Of a stretch of DNA of 64,000 nt, positions 1-12,162 are shown piece after piece. Each line of letters opens with the position of its first letter. The first letter of the stretch is position 1. The DNA comes from Catonia carolina. Taxonomy: Eukaryota > Arthropoda > Insecta > Hemiptera > Achilidae. The stretch covers positions 188,224,783 to 188,288,782 of the forward strand of contig JAQMRL010000001.1 in assembly GCA_035578175.1 (NCBI GenBank), written 5' to 3'. The notes under the pieces were generated by a model. That model was not told the origin of the DNA. It ran no database searches and was given only the letters and a program-made list of their open reading frames with translations. The position numbers and the translations under genes are program-made.

Positions 1-411
1 AATTCAAACATTTTTTTTGTGTAACGCTTAGTTTAGCGGTAATTAGTGATTTTTTGTTTTTTTTTTCATGAAAATCTGTAAAATATAGATTTTTCAAGAT
101 ATCGGCGGTAGTACCCATTTTACGACAAAAATGCATAATTAAATTTGTAGAAAAATAAAAGATTAACTTTTATTTCAAGCATTTTTCTCTACAGAGCTTA
201 GTTTAGGGTGAAAAAGGGATTTTCCGTATTATTAAGCCAAAGTAAGGTAGGGTTTTATTTTGCATTATTCTTTCATGATTAAAATTAGATTATGTTTTTT
301 GAGGTTCATTAGTTATTTTGTTTTTTTTTCTAATGTTTTATTACTAATATTAGGTTATATTGTTCATTTTTGGCATTGGCAATAAAAAGTAGTGCGAGTG
401 TTTCACACCAA
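1..411 (+). repeat. ~0.95-kb repeat family, copy 1 (3' part)
   Basis: This is the distal ~410 bases of the dominant repeat family; its 5' part lies outside the window. It contains the family blocks for CGCTTAGTTTAGCGG, the CATTTTACGACAAAA stretch and TTAGGTTATATTGTTCAT. It ends with a degraded 3' hairpin (GTGCGAGTGTTTCACACC) followed by a T-run. No protein is encoded. Membership is clear from comparison with copies such as 62376-63322; the class (Helentron-like) is an inference. Confidence 0.85.
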
Positions 412-663
412 ATTTTTTAGCTTTTGTTTTAACTAGAGCACGAATAATTCAATAATAAACTCAATATTATTGTCAACATTTTTTTTTAAATACAGCAAAA
501 TCCACAATGTACTCTTAAGTAGAAAAGTTTTCTTTGTTTTATGTCATGAAAACCCCACAATGGCAGAACATTGTGATGGTAAGTCTTGTGTTGTCTCATC
601 GCTTTGAAATAATTCCGTAGGATGTCTTCATTTCAGTTAGAGTGTCATTTGAATTGTCTGAGA
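412..663. other. AT-rich spacer, nothing recognised
   Basis: AT-rich sequence between the first repeat copy and the LINE fragment. No ORF, hairpin or repeat relationship is evident. Confidence 0.5.
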
Positions 664-1037
664 TTAAGATGGCGAGTTGATTTGTGTGTATTTGATTTGT
701 GTGAGTTGATTACGTGATTCGAGTCTTCTTTGGTATTTTGTACTGTATGTGCTGATCCCTTGTTGAACTGTAGAAATATTTAAACCTCTGTGTAATATTA
801 TGTTGTTCGTTATGTACCAACTTGATACTATGATTTTTCTGAGTAGTTTCGATTGGAATCTTTGCACGATTTCAGCGTTGGAATGGCTTACCGAGCCCCA
901 TAATTGGATTCCGTACGTCCAAATTGGTTTAAGAATTGCTTTGTAAATTTTAAGTATGATGATAAGCTTGAGGGGCAAACGTTTATTTAGTATCCAATAA
1001 AACTGTCTAAATTTTGTGTTCAGCTGTTTCCTTTCCT
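664..1037 (-). pseudogene. Jockey-type LINE reverse transcriptase, C-terminal fragment
   Basis: Read on the minus strand, this encodes the thumb and C-terminal region of a Jockey-clade ORF2. It has KRKQLN-like residues at the mariner boundary, then ILKPIWTYGIQLWG, then QRFQSKLLRKI and a WYITNN-like stretch. The same order (LLKPIWTYGSQIYG, QAFQSKTLRLI, LYVSNKTLH) occurs at residues 793-840 of the full ORF2 at 8838-11531. The endonuclease and catalytic YADD region are missing. The mariner at 1042-1980 interrupts it: beyond that insertion, at about 1983-2010 on the minus strand, the residues ILLTHR fit the LTW.THI motif that normally precedes KRKQLN. It is a dead retrotransposon remnant. Confidence 0.8.
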
Positions 1038-1041
1038 TCTA

Positions 1042-1980
1042 CGAAGTGTGACTATTAAATAACGAGACTGACGTAAAAAAATTTATTTTAATTTTATACA
1101 TAATCACTTATTGTCACCTTCAATATACACTCCTTCTCTATCCCTACAACGCTCTATGCGAATTTTCCATTGTTGGAAACAGTGCTGGAAGTCATATTCT
1201 GTCAGCTTCTTCAGGACACGAGCCGCTTTTTCTTTTACAGCTTCCACAGACTCAAATCTTGTCCCTCTTAATGCGGTTTCACCTTAAGGAACAGGTAGAA
1301 GTCACATGGTGCAACATCTGGCGAATAAGGTGGATGTTCTAGCACTGAGAAGATGCTGTACTTGGCTAGGAACCTCTTGACAGATAACACGGACGGAGCT
1401 GGCGCATTGTCTTTGTGGAGAACCCATGATTTGTCCTTCCACATTTCGGGGCGTTTTTTACTTACTCTTTGACGTAGTTTAGAAAGTACCTCAAGGTAGT
1501 ATATTGATTAATTGTTTGACCTTCAGGAACCCAGTGAAGGTACACAATCCCGTGGATATAAAAAAAAACAATCCTCATTGCTTTAAATTTTGACTTGCTC
1601 ATTCGAGCTTTTTTTGGCTCTCGATGAAGCTCGTCTCTTTCAGTGCATGGATTGGCGCTTCGTTTCCGGATCATAAGTAAAAACCAGGTTTATCACATGT
1701 TATTATCGTTTCCAAAAAATTTGGGTCATTTTCAATCGCGTACAAAGTGTCAGTACAAAAATATTTTCGAGCTTCATTTCAAACATTTTTGAGTGGCACG
1801 TGTCCTGAAGGAGCTGACAGAAGATTACTTCCAGCACTGTTTCCAACAATGAAAAATTCGCATGGAGCATTGCAGGGATAGAGGAGGAGTGTTATATTGA
1901 AGGTGGCAAAAAGTGACTATGTATAAAATTAAAATTAAATATTTTCAATGTCAGTCTCGTTATTTAATAGCCACACCTCG
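1042..1980 (-). mobile_element. mariner transposon with duplicated inverted 3' ends, defective
   Basis: A mariner element between TA dinucleotides (1040-1041 and 1981-1982). The minus strand encodes a broken transposase. It runs from IITCDK (first catalytic Asp, about 1700), through KKARMSKSKFKA and IVYLHWVPEGQTINQY, to WVLHKDNAPAP (second Asp, about 1415) and PPYSPDVAPCDFYLF (third Asp region, about 1320). It ends in a tail close to EYDFQHCFQQWKIRIERC. A frameshift and stops (for example KVKPH-stop) inactivate it. The 5' half, with the helix-turn-helix domain, is absent. In its place 1795-1980 is a ~185-bp inverted copy of the 3' end at 1042-1226, so both ends are 3' ends. It is inserted in the Jockey fragment. 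Confidence 0.85.
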
Positions 1981-1982
1981 TA

Positions 1983-4326
1983 TCGGTGAGTCAACAAAAT
2001 AGTTAAGATTTTTTACATCCTTAAAAAAATGAAAATACCTGCACGAGTCGAGTCAAGTCTTCCTTTTAATCTCCTGAGTGTAACATTATTTAGAATGTAT
2101 AATCCATACACAACACCATTTTTGCAATCTTCAATTATAGGTATAATTATTTTTAACTGAAGTAAGGCATTTTGGTGTAGCTTCAAATAGAGATCATTTA
2201 CGCCACTGATGTTTATAGTGAATTATGTATATTAGTAAGCCTAACTTAACTTAAAATAATAATAGAAGGAAGAATCCTATTGGTTGCACATACAGATATA
2301 AAAAGAATCAGCTTCGAAGACTTAACCTCGAAAAAATATTGAGAGTAGGAACAGATCTGGAGGAAGGAAATACTCATGTTAAAAAATATGAAAGATTGGA
2401 GAAATATGAGTGCACACAGTCTTTTAGCGTAGTTCACGACGGAGAGCGATTTGCGAAAATTGTACCCAATCTTCAGAAGGGGTCGACACTCTAAGAAAAA
2501 GAATTTAAGTAAATTTTACAGATTTTAAAATCCACATATGAGATTCAAATTATTCTTTTGTAACATGTTATGTCATCTTTTGAACTAGTTGGTTAAATAA
2601 TGGAGAAGGAATTTGAACACAAATAATTGAAATTTTCAATGTACTCTACTGTACAAGTATCTACACAAAAACTTAACATAACATAATAAGTGGTTTGATA
2701 CAATACGTATTCATATGGTTACTCCTAATATTATTTTGTTAAATAATATACACAAAAATAAATTTATTTATTTTTATCCACATATAGCCCGAGTTAAAGA
2801 ACATACCAAAATAAATACAGAAGTTCGTCTCAAAAAACAAACATACTGATCATATCGGGAAAACTTGAGACAGAACGAAAATCAAACTTTCTGTACGGAA
2901 TGTTTTTTAGACCGACATTTTTTGACTACCTTTATGTTTTGTTTGTATATATACATAAATACCTTGAGACGTCGTCGGGATGTAAGATCAAAGAAGTTCC
3001 CCTGGGAATGAACAATCAAATTATGCTCAAGAATTTCCTTTAACTCTTCGACTTGCTTTTGGTTCCTCCTTTTATATATATTTATCTACTTTTGTTAGCT
3101 TCCATTCTGCCTTGTACTTTATATTTGATCTTTTAAGTCGGTATTTTTCTTGGGAATTATATTCAAACGAATATTTTGAAAAGAGCAAAAACAGAACCAC
3201 TACTATACCTACGTAAATTTAAAACAAATTTTCAAAAATTGGCTTCAAAAGTTTGTTCATTTTGGAATGTACTTCCTGGTTTGAAATAATACGCAATGCA
3301 AATAAATAACGGTTTTCCTTTTTTATTTGTACTCTGGTTTTCACAGATCCTCAATTTTTATAACCCCTGAACAAAAAAAATTTAATTTATTTTATATTTC
3401 CAGAAACCTACCACAACCTAAGCCAACAAATATACTTCTTTAAAATTTTATACCTAATGGTTTTGAAAAGCCGCCTTAATATTTTTGAGGTTAGACATGT
3501 GACACCAAAATAGGGTATTTTAAACATTAGAACTACGAAAATTTAATTTAAACAGCTCTAATGATTTTTATGTTGTTTTTATTACAGAATCTTTATCATT
3601 GTTTAAATTGTATTCCTTTGGTGAAGCAAAATTGTTAAGTGACCAGCTAAGAGCCACCGAAAAAGTTTTTATTGAATGTAAAGACTTCTAACGACAACGA
3701 TTTGGTTATAAGCAGCGATTACATTGGATAATTAAAAAAAAACAGTTTCTGACCAAGGGCAAGTTAAAATAAATAAATTATTTTTAAGGTCAGTGAAGTA
3801 GCACAAGAGCTGTTACGTGCAAAACTACCACTGGAAGATTTCTTCAATGTTATATTATTTTATTTGGTTTTACTTTTTGATAAAGCTATATAAATATTAA
3901 TAACAATTAAAATGCTAAAGATTTCATAAACCATTTTTTCTACAATTGCCGGAAACGTGCAGTTTTATAACAAGAGTCTCATAAAATGTTGTCTAAGTAA
4001 CACCTACTATTAACTATTTTGTTCATTACTTTTCCATTTTCCCATGAGTACACAATATTAGAATCATTCGAAATATTAACAATGTATAAAATTACAAGGA
4101 AAGTTTCTACGATTTTCCGTTAACTTGCAATTGAAACAATAATAGTAAAAAATAATTAACACATTCAGCAGAAATAAAAAAATAGACTAAGTCTATTACA
4201 AGTTTGTGTAATTGTAATAAGCCTCTTTAATGAAACTGCTGGGTAGTGTAAGAATTATAAAAGTTACTAATTCATAGAACTTCATGGATTGGACACACCT
4301 TCATACAATCCTTCACTAATGTTCAT
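1983..4326. other. AT-rich region without recognised gene
   Basis: About 2.3 kb of AT-rich sequence. The first ~80 bases are probably the degraded upstream part of the interrupted Jockey fragment (minus strand). Beyond that I see only short shadow ORFs and no clear repeat, hairpin or splice pattern. Confidence 0.5.
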
Positions 4327-4327
4327 A

Positions 4328-5216
4328 CAAAGGACGTTCAAAAAGTTCCCGGAATTGCCAAGCCATCACCAAACAAGCGATGAGGTAGCTGAACTCACAA
4401 TATGATTGCGTGCATTTTCTTGTTCGAACATGTTTCGACAGGTTCAGACAGAGCGTAGTGGTGTCAGTGCTTCATGTGACGTGGATAAGAGTGGTTGTCA
4501 GTCAACACAATGTCGCAGTTTGAACAGCGTATGAACATCAAGTTCATGCGCTGTAGGCTCTGCAGCAAGTTTACGGTGACAATGCACTAAACAAATCCGT
4601 TGTTTACAATTTGTTTTCTCGGTTTAAGAAAGGGCAGGAGACGTAAGAGGGCGACGAGCGCAGCGGGAGACCGTCGACATTCCGAAATGACGAAATGATT
4701 GGAAAAGTGAAACAACTGATTCTAAATGATCAAAGAATGATAAATGCGGAGTTGTCGAACGAAGTTGGTATCTCAAAAGGATCAATTTACGCCATTTTAC
4801 GCGATGATTTAAAGATGAGACTCAGTGCGAAGTTTGTTCTGCTAAACACGGATCAGATGTAATGTTGCATGACAATCACCGGCGAGCTGTTTGAGACAAT
4901 TTGAAGGACCCTACGTTCCTCCAACAGATTGTCACTGATAACGAGTCTTGAGTGTTCACCTACAACCCGGAAACGAAACAGCAATCATCGGAGTGGCACA
5001 TAACATCACCTCCTAGATCGAATCAAATGCGACGACTCAGCTCCAACAGATTCCAAAAGAAGCCTTCTACCGCTGCTTCCAACAATGACAGGATCGATGG
5101 AGCAAGTGTGTGTGTGTGCAAGGGCCATTCTTCCAAGATTTTTAGGTAAGAATTGTCATAAGTAATAACGTTGGCACGCTGAACCACCATTCCGGGAACT
5201 TTTTGAACGTCCCTCG
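4328..5216 (+). mobile_element. mariner transposon, internally deleted
   Basis: Terminal inverted repeats are visible: GGACGTTCAAAAAGTTCCCG at the left (from 4332) and its inverse at 5190-5213, with TA at 4326-4327 and 5217-5218. The plus strand carries fragments of a mariner transposase. These are an N-terminal helix-turn-helix part (YGDNALNKS, LFSRFKKGQE, GRPSTFRNDEMI), a second HTH (ELSNEVGISKGSIYAILRDD), the remains of the first catalytic motif (YNPETKQQSSEW), then a jump directly to the C terminus (QDRWSKCVCVQG-like). The middle of the catalytic domain, including the second and third acidic residues, is deleted. Several stops and frameshifts are present. It is dead in cis, although its intact ends could in principle be mobilised by a related transposase. 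Confidence 0.85.
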
Positions 5217-8200
5217 TATAGGTGGTGCTATTTCGTATGGCTTGTAGACCTGGTCCCACCATTTCGTAGAAATAATATTGCTACTACCTTTCTCGCCGTA
5301 AGTGTAGAGTCTATTTTATTGACTTTACTTTTTTTGTAATTTATCTACTGTTACACGTACTTAACGTAACAGGGTGAACAAAATATTATTTAAAAAGAAA
5401 CACCAAAAACAAAAAATATTGGAAGCGTAGAAAATGTAGTTGTGACAGAAAACAAACATATGCACAAACTGAAAGATTGTACAAGATTTAATAAATGAAT
5501 ATTAAAAATAAAAATTCATAATATAACATAAAACATATAACATAAATATGACAAAAATAGTATAAATTCATAACATTCCATAATATTGAAGCGGTAATTT
5601 AGTTTTTTTAAATACTGTATCAAAATTTAATAATTTTCAAAAATGTAATTTGTACTTTAAATTACAAAAATAAAAAAAATAGAACAGGCATGAGTTTCAC
5701 GAAATTACAGTGCTAAACTTGATTGAAAAAATTCATAAATACCTTAAACATACAAATTGGTTGAATTCCCAAAAGAATAATGATTATTAAATTTATCCAA
5801 ACAATTAATTTGTTGAAAGGAGATTTACATTAGTTAAACAGAGTTAATATATAAATTTAAAGCGTGCACGCGCAAGTACTTTCAAATATCTAAACAAGTT
5901 AACATATTAGTAACAAATTTTAAAGCCTGCAGGCATAAATTTAAAAAAAAATATAAAGAACAAAGATGAATTGATTTAAAATAGAATTAAGTTTTTATTT
6001 ATAATAAACCGAAACGGTTGACCCTGTCCAGGCTCACACCTGATGAAATATGCCCAAACGAAAGACGGTGACCCAGACTGGCGCTGGTGAAGAGAAAACC
6101 GAAGAAACCCTGTCCCAAGTTCCCCCAGGCAAAGGATAAATCAAAAAGTTTACATAACTAGGCTGCGTAAATTTTTCTGATAAATGGTGTACCAACTTCC
6201 AGTAGTCATGACAAATTTAAAAAAAAGTCCATTAGCCAATAATCTCGAAATAGATAATGCAATCCAATTTTTTTATCACAACTCAGATAACTTTTAAATG
6301 AATCTCAGCAGGAGTACATCCTATGGATAGCCTCTATTGAATATGTATCTTAATTGAAACTCATTTTGTTTGCATCAATTAAATTGTACGAAATGAACAA
6401 TTCTTTTGAGCCCTAAAATTAGGGTTCAAACGTAAAAAAAACATAATTATTTGATTTAGCAAAATCAAGTAAAGTAAAAATTTACGGCCGGTACAAATAA
6501 AGTACATAACTTCGAAAAATACAACCAACTCGGCCGACAGTTTCTAACATTGTGACGGAGCAAAATAGAAAATAACAACGCAGGTAGCGATCGACACCGA
6601 CAGAGACCGGCACCAGACCAAGTTACATTGTGTACTAGTCACATTCATTAGTTGTTTTATATAGGTACCGCATTCATTAATAGTTCAATCGAAAGAAGAG
6701 ATTATATGTATATGTCATTATATTTATAGTTATGAATGAGTTTCTATAATTAATTAAATTGATAGAGATGTATGAAAACAAAGTAATTGACATGTACAAA
6801 TAGTAAATTTATGACTATTTTTATACTAGTTATAACTTACAACAACCTGTAGACAGCTCATACTTTCCACAAACCACATAAAATGGCACTATCTATACAA
6901 ATTCGGCTGCCTCCGTTGTCGTACATAAGTAAAATGCTTGACTGCGCTGGATTGCAAAAGATCTCAGGTTAAATTATCGGTTAGAAATCCTGAGTATGAC
7001 ATTGATTAATGTTCGAAAATATTCCAAAGTTACTGAATTGTTTTATATCCAAAAAAAAAACAGTTAATTTACTCAGTTTTTGATACCACAACAACAAACA
7101 TAAAATATCGTATTTCGATAAGGTATATGAAATCCGTATATTATTCATTGCAATAGTATATATCACTTACACTAATACATTCATACAACCGGTTGAATAA
7201 TGAAGAGTTCATCATTTGTAGAGTTGCATATATTTCAATAATGGATCCCATATGGTTTTTATCGTTTCAGTAGTTACTCTTTTAAATAGCAATTTATAAC
7301 CACCGATACAATTTTTATATTTCAGAGATAAAACTGAAGCTATAACGTTTAATTAATAAAGCGCACTATTTTTAATTATTCTGTACAGTTTTCAATTAGT
7401 TACATTGTTAGCTGAAAGGATAAGATTACTGTAATTTACCAAGAACTAACTAACATTTCTATATTATTTTATTAAGTGCAGTAATGGATGAACAAACATT
7501 AATTAATTCTCATATATTGATCAACATAACTTAGGTTCGTGCTTTATATGAAAACACTTCAATAATGAATCAGTCTCATGAGATCATATCTCCAGAATTT
7601 TGTTGAACATTGAACTACACTCTTCGTACCTTTAATAAATGCTGCTAAAATAAAATAGCTCATACATTCTCACTTGTGAATACTCGGTTATAAAATGCAG
7701 TGCACTTATTCTGTTATGTATTGTACAAGGCAACCTACTTTCGCTCGAATATGCCATAAAAACTTTATTATATTCTCTTTGTTTTTGCCAATTTTTATCC
7801 CGTACCACTATAATTTTTAAGTATATTTTTAAGAAAGTACTTACCTAAACGAAATTTCCTTTATAACATACGTAATTTCATGTAGAAAATTAAGAAGACC
7901 TTGGTTTTAAAATGAATGACCCAATTTTGATGATAAATTATTAATATTAATCAATTGTTCTAATTGGAATGCAAAATTACAACATTTTTATCATTATTGG
8001 CTTAACATAATTTTAATTATGTTTCCTAAAATACACCAAAGAGGAAAAAATTTGGAAAATGTAGCTCAAACTAAATACCCCTCACCGGTCATTAATGGGC
8101 TCTAATTAATAATGCATTACTGGTTACCGTCTTGTAATGCAGCACAGCTACATGTTCATTAGCAGAAAGGAACAATCTGTGCACTGTAACTGGATCTTCA

Positions 8201-8683
8201 GATCTGTTGTTTTAGTTTAAAAAAAAACAAAATCCACAAATCAATCTGATAGTTCGAAAGAGAGCAAAACGTGATAGTTCGAATTAACTTACAAAACGAA
8301 CTTAGTAGAGAAGTTGAACGAACGTAGTTCAAGGCTTTATTTTAAGAATAAATAACATATTTTATTAGATCTTGAATAATAAGGTACCCTCAATTAGGGT
8401 TTTACAAAATTAATTGTAAAGTTCCTCGAAGTCTTCGTAGAAAAATCTTAGGTTCTAAGTTTCAGACGTATATATGAGAACGTATTGTTTCTCTCTAGGG
8501 CACAAACACGCACAAAGAGATAGAGATAAAGAGAGAAAGATAGTGGGTGGATGGGTGGGGGAGAGAGCAACATTTAAGGAAAAATGTTAAAAAATTAAAT
8601 TTTTTCTGTATAAAATTTATTAAGTATTGATAAGTTTCGTAGTTCAGAAGATTTGAAAACAAGTTGCAAATGCTCTAAGCATC
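5217..8683. other. AT-rich region without recognised gene
   Basis: About 3.5 kb of low-GC sequence with only short ORFs. Two GC-richer patches stand out (6000-6140 and 6480-6630). Both contain several CpG dinucleotides, but neither gives a long open frame or a recognisable domain. A purine-rich GAGA-like tract lies at about 8515-8570. No known element was recognised. Confidence 0.4.
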
Positions 8684-8837
8684 TTTTTTTTTTTTTTTTT
8701 CTCTTTAATTCTTTATTTACAACTGTAAAACGTTACAACAAGCAAATGTGATGATTATGATAATAATGTAAATGACATGATAGGCATGAGAGGGGTAGGG
8801 CCCCCATTGGTGCCTCCCCAAGAATGAAATTTGTATA

Positions 8838-11531
8838 TCAAATTAGCAGGTCTCTACTCCAGCGTCTTTTAAGGCGTCTAGGGGGATTATCAGGTAAATG
8901 GACGGAGGAAAGTGAACGCACCAGGGGGTTCTCGTGTTCGTGTGACTTGTCGTGAAAGCGTTTGTATAGGTATTCAATGGAATTTTGTACAAGTGGTGTT
9001 TTCAAATCTGTATGTAAGGTTTTGTTGCTAACGTAAAGAGGTGCATTTGCTATAAGGCGTAATGTTTTTGACTGGAATGCTTGAATTCGTTGCAAATTAG
9101 AGGGTTTGGTTGAACCGTAAATTTGGGATCCGTAGGTCCAAATAGGTTTCAAAAGAGAACAATATATGCGTAATTTTTGTGCCATTGGTAATTTTGATCG
9201 TTTGTGAAGTAGGGAATATAGAAGTTTAAGTCGGGAATTCAGTAATAAACGTTTCCGTTTGATATGTGTGCTCCAAGTTAGTCGTTTATCGAAAGTCAGA
9301 CCGAGATACTTGACCGTATCTGTCTTTGTGAGAGGTTCATTGTCTATGTATACTGGTGGGCAATCACCATGACGGAGTGTGAAAGTTACGTGAAGGGATT
9401 TTGTCGTATTAAGTTTTATTTTCCATGTTTTACACCATTCGTGTATAAGATTGAGATGATGTTGGAGTGTTAGTGAAGCGTGTATAGAGTTTTGGTCTCG
9501 GGCTAATATCGCTGTGTCGTCAGCGTAGGTAGCAGTGAGGGTCTGGGGTAGGATCGGTAGGTCTGAAGTGTATACAGAATAGAGAAGTGGTGCTAAAATT
9601 GAGCCCTGAGGCACGCCGGCTAAGACAAGAAAGAAATTTGAGTAAGACGATCCTAAACGAATTCTAAAGAATCTGTCAGATAGGAAAGAATTTATGATAA
9701 GATAGTAGGTAAATGGTAGTATTTCTTTCAGTTTGTGTAAGAGACCTGTATGCCAAACTCTGTCAAAAGCTTGAGCGACATCCAGGAAACCTGCGGACAC
9801 ATACATCTTTTGTTCCATAGACGAAGCTATGTAATCAGTCACCCTGTGCAGTTGTTGTGTGGTGGAGTGTTGAGTGCGGAATCCGAATTGATGTGGAGGT
9901 AGTGTATCATGAACCAGCGGAAGAATGCGCTTGTAAAGGAGTTTTTCGAAAATTTTCGAAGGTACTGAGAGGAGGCTTATTGGTCGGTAGGAGGAAGGTA
10001 AATGAAAAGGTTTGTTCGGTTTTTGTATCATTACTATTTCTGCATACTTCCACTGAGTGGGGAAATGTGTCGTGCGCAATATACTATTGAAGATTGTAGT
10101 AAGGAGAACGAGCGCTTTCCGCGGTAAATGTTTAAGTATTTCAGCTGTTATTAAATCATATCCCGGTGACTTCTTACGTGGTAATCTCGAAATTTCAGAT
10201 TTTACTTCGGAGGGGTGAAAGTATTTCGGCGGAAGGGATAATTGAAGCGGTTCATCTAGTGACTGAGTAATGCGTTGGTGATGTACAGATTGGATGTCAT
10301 TATGGGGAGTGAATGTTTCAGAAAGATGTCTACCAAAGCATTCAGCTTTGTCGTCGTCAGTTATTAGCCAGGGTCCGTCACCCATCCTAAGGGGCATCGA
10401 TGTCGTGTGATGCCGTAGTAGGCGTTTTGTGCTACGCCAGAGACTACCATCCTTCTCGTTCAGAGTTCCAGTATAATTTTCGTATAAGCGGGTGTTATGT
10501 GTTTGAATTTGCTGTTTCAGCTCGTTTGTCAGCCGGTTTAAGCGACGTTTATCAGATGGTAGGCGAGTTCTCTGCCAAGTGTTACGGGCGCGGCGTTTTT
10601 CACGAATAAGTTCTCTGATATGGGTGGGATAGTGAGGGGCGTCTGGGACATTTGGACGGTAAGGCAGTGATGCCTTCCATACACACTGTTGAACAGAGGT
10701 AGTAAATAAATCAACAGCATCATCTACCTCCGTGTCCGTTTTAATTGATAATGGGATATCTAAGGCGTGTTCTAAATTGAACTGGAAGAGATCCCAATCC
10801 ATAGGCCCGGGAGTAAGACTCGGTCTGCGTTCTGTAGAGACTGGTTGGTCTGAAACCGTTAAAAGTATGGGGGAATGATCTGATGAGAGGTAATTTACTG
10901 TGGTTATTTCAATAGGAAGGTGTGATAGATTCTTACAAACAAAAAAGTCAAGGAGGTCTGGTAATTTGGTACGTGCGGAGGGCCAGTATGTTGGACTATC
11001 TGGAGAAATATAATGTAGATGATTTTCTGTTATAGCTTTTAGTAAATTTCTGCCCCTGGGAGAACATACACGGGATCCCCACTGTATGTGCTTACCGTTC
11101 CAGTCTCCTCCAATAAGAAACCGATTACCTAGACTATTAAAGAAATCTCTAAACATTTGGGAATTTATGATGTGTCTAGGAGGACAATACACTGATCCTA
11201 TGGTAAAATTTATGCTCTTGCATTGCAAATTTATCAGGGTCGCTTGGACATGAGGAGTGGAAAAAGGTGTTAAAACATTGTGTGTGATTGAGGATTTGAC
11301 TAGTATGGCCGTACCCCCATGGCTTGTACCATCCGGATGATCGGTCCGATAGATCCTATAGTCGCGAATATAAAATCGAGACCTAGCTGTAAGATGTGTC
11401 TCTGAGATTAGGGCTACGTCAATACGGTGAGAATGTAAATATATGTCTAACTCAGTTTTGCGTTTCGTCAGACCGTTTGCATTCCAAAGGAGAACTGTCA
11501 GTGAATTTGCAGTGAGTAAATTAATGGCCAT
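8838..11531 (-). CDS. Jockey-type ORF2: AP endonuclease and reverse transcriptase
   Basis: An 897-residue polyprotein for target-primed reverse transcription: the endonuclease nicks the target and the RT copies the element RNA. The endonuclease domain is at about 10-225, with WNANG (N18), SETHL (E44), GGDWN (D143) and SDHS (H219). The RT is at about 470-750, with FLDVAQAFD (582-590, motif A), GVPQGS (639-644, motif B), YADD (669-672, catalytic Asp pair) and KYLGLTFDKRLTW (741-753). The C-terminal tail is basic (RRLKRRWSRDL). All key residues I can check are present, and no stop or frameshift is seen. The start overlaps the end of ORF1 (ATGGCCATTAA). Length is typical of Jockey ORF2. RNase H is not evident. 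Activity in trans is possible but untested. Confidence 0.95.
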   Translation of the reverse strand: MAINLLTANSLTVLLWNANGLTKRKTELDIYLHSHRIDVALISETHLTARSRFYIRDYRIYRTDHPDGTSHGGTAILVKSSITHNVLTPFSTPHVQATLINLQCKSINFTIGSVYCPPRHIINSQMFRDFFNSLGNRFLIGGDWNGKHIQWGSRVCSPRGRNLLKAITENHLHYISPDSPTYWPSARTKLPDLLDFFVCKNLSHLPIEITTVNYLSSDHSPILLTVSDQPVSTERRPSLTPGPMDWDLFQFNLEHALDIPLSIKTDTEVDDAVDLFTTSVQQCVWKASLPYRPNVPDAPHYPTHIRELIREKRRARNTWQRTRLPSDKRRLNRLTNELKQQIQTHNTRLYENYTGTLNEKDGSLWRSTKRLLRHHTTSMPLRMGDGPWLITDDDKAECFGRHLSETFTPHNDIQSVHHQRITQSLDEPLQLSLPPKYFHPSEVKSEISRLPRKKSPGYDLITAEILKHLPRKALVLLTTIFNSILRTTHFPTQWKYAEIVMIQKPNKPFHLPSSYRPISLLSVPSKIFEKLLYKRILPLVHDTLPPHQFGFRTQHSTTQQLHRVTDYIASSMEQKMYVSAGFLDVAQAFDRVWHTGLLHKLKEILPFTYYLIINSFLSDRFFRIRLGSSYSNFFLVLAGVPQGSILAPLLYSVYTSDLPILPQTLTATYADDTAILARDQNSIHASLTLQHHLNLIHEWCKTWKIKLNTTKSLHVTFTLRHGDCPPVYIDNEPLTKTDTVKYLGLTFDKRLTWSTHIKRKRLLLNSRLKLLYSLLHKRSKLPMAQKLRIYCSLLKPIWTYGSQIYGSTKPSNLQRIQAFQSKTLRLIANAPLYVSNKTLHTDLKTPLVQNSIEYLYKRFHDKSHEHENPLVRSLSSVHLPDNPPRRLKRRWSRDLLI

Positions 11532-12162
11532 AACTGTTACTTAAAGACTGTGTAATGTGGGATATGTGTGTAGCGAGCGAGAAAAGAGGCTGGAGGAGTT
11601 GATTTAATTGAACCAATAAATTAAAAATCTGATCAACATTAGGTAACTGGGGAGGAGATTGAGGCCCTACCTGTGAGGTATGAGGGTGAAGATGACGATG
11701 ATTATGTGTCCATGCATGATGTCTGTTTCTCTCCTGTGAGGTGGGTGGTTGTGGTGTTGAAGTTACTGAAACCGGCGATTCAGACGGTGTTAACTGATGA
11801 GTTGAGTGTTGGCGTGATGATGGAGTTAGGGTAGCTGTTTTTGTTGGTTGTTGCGGCAGAGGTGGAAAATCTTCCGGTTTCGGTGTGGCTGGTTGGTTGG
11901 AAGTATGTTTCGGTTGTGGTTGTGTGAAACGGTTTCGACTAGCTCGCAGGTGTTTATGAACTTCGCAGCCTCTGTAATTTGCTGGGTGATCTTTTCCACA
12001 GTTTGCGCAGGTGGCCGGTGACTGTCTTGTTTTACAACAACTGCCAGATTCGTGGCCGCCACCACACTTAACACAGCGGTGAGGGTGACGGCAGTAAGAT
12101 TTTGTGTGTCCAAAATTTTGACAGCGCGTACACTGTACAATTTCCCTCCGTTTATGTGGCAT
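11521..12162 (-). CDS. Jockey-type ORF1 (gag-like, zinc-knuckle), N-terminally truncated
   Basis: The 213-residue frame encodes the nucleic-acid-binding half of a Jockey ORF1 (gag-like RNP protein). Three CCHC knuckles are visible: residues 11-24 (CTRCQNFGHTKSYC), 30-42 (CVKCGGGHESGSC) and 52-66 (CANCGKDHPANYRGC). They are followed by a Pro/Gln/Thr/His-rich low-complexity stretch and a hydrophobic C terminus. The first Met (12160-12162) is unlikely to be the native start, because the frame continues upstream for about 18 codons before a stop. Jockey ORF1 proteins are usually much longer, with an N-terminal conserved domain missing here. The stop overlaps the ORF2 start by 11 bases. This is a truncated gag and probably non-functional. 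Confidence 0.9.
   Translation of the reverse strand: MPHKRREIVQCTRCQNFGHTKSYCRHPHRCVKCGGGHESGSCCKTRQSPATCANCGKDHPANYRGCEVHKHLRASRNRFTQPQPKHTSNQPATPKPEDFPPLPQQPTKTATLTPSSRQHSTHQLTPSESPVSVTSTPQPPTSQERNRHHAWTHNHRHLHPHTSQVGPQSPPQLPNVDQIFNLLVQLNQLLQPLFSLATHISHITQSLSNSYGH

Noticed and set aside
9857..10723. ORFs of 61-77 codons at 9857-10090, 10400-10609 and 10538-10723, plus 11826-12140
   Set aside because: They lie within the LINE ORF1/ORF2 in other frames or on the opposite strand and have no recognisable content; they are shadows.
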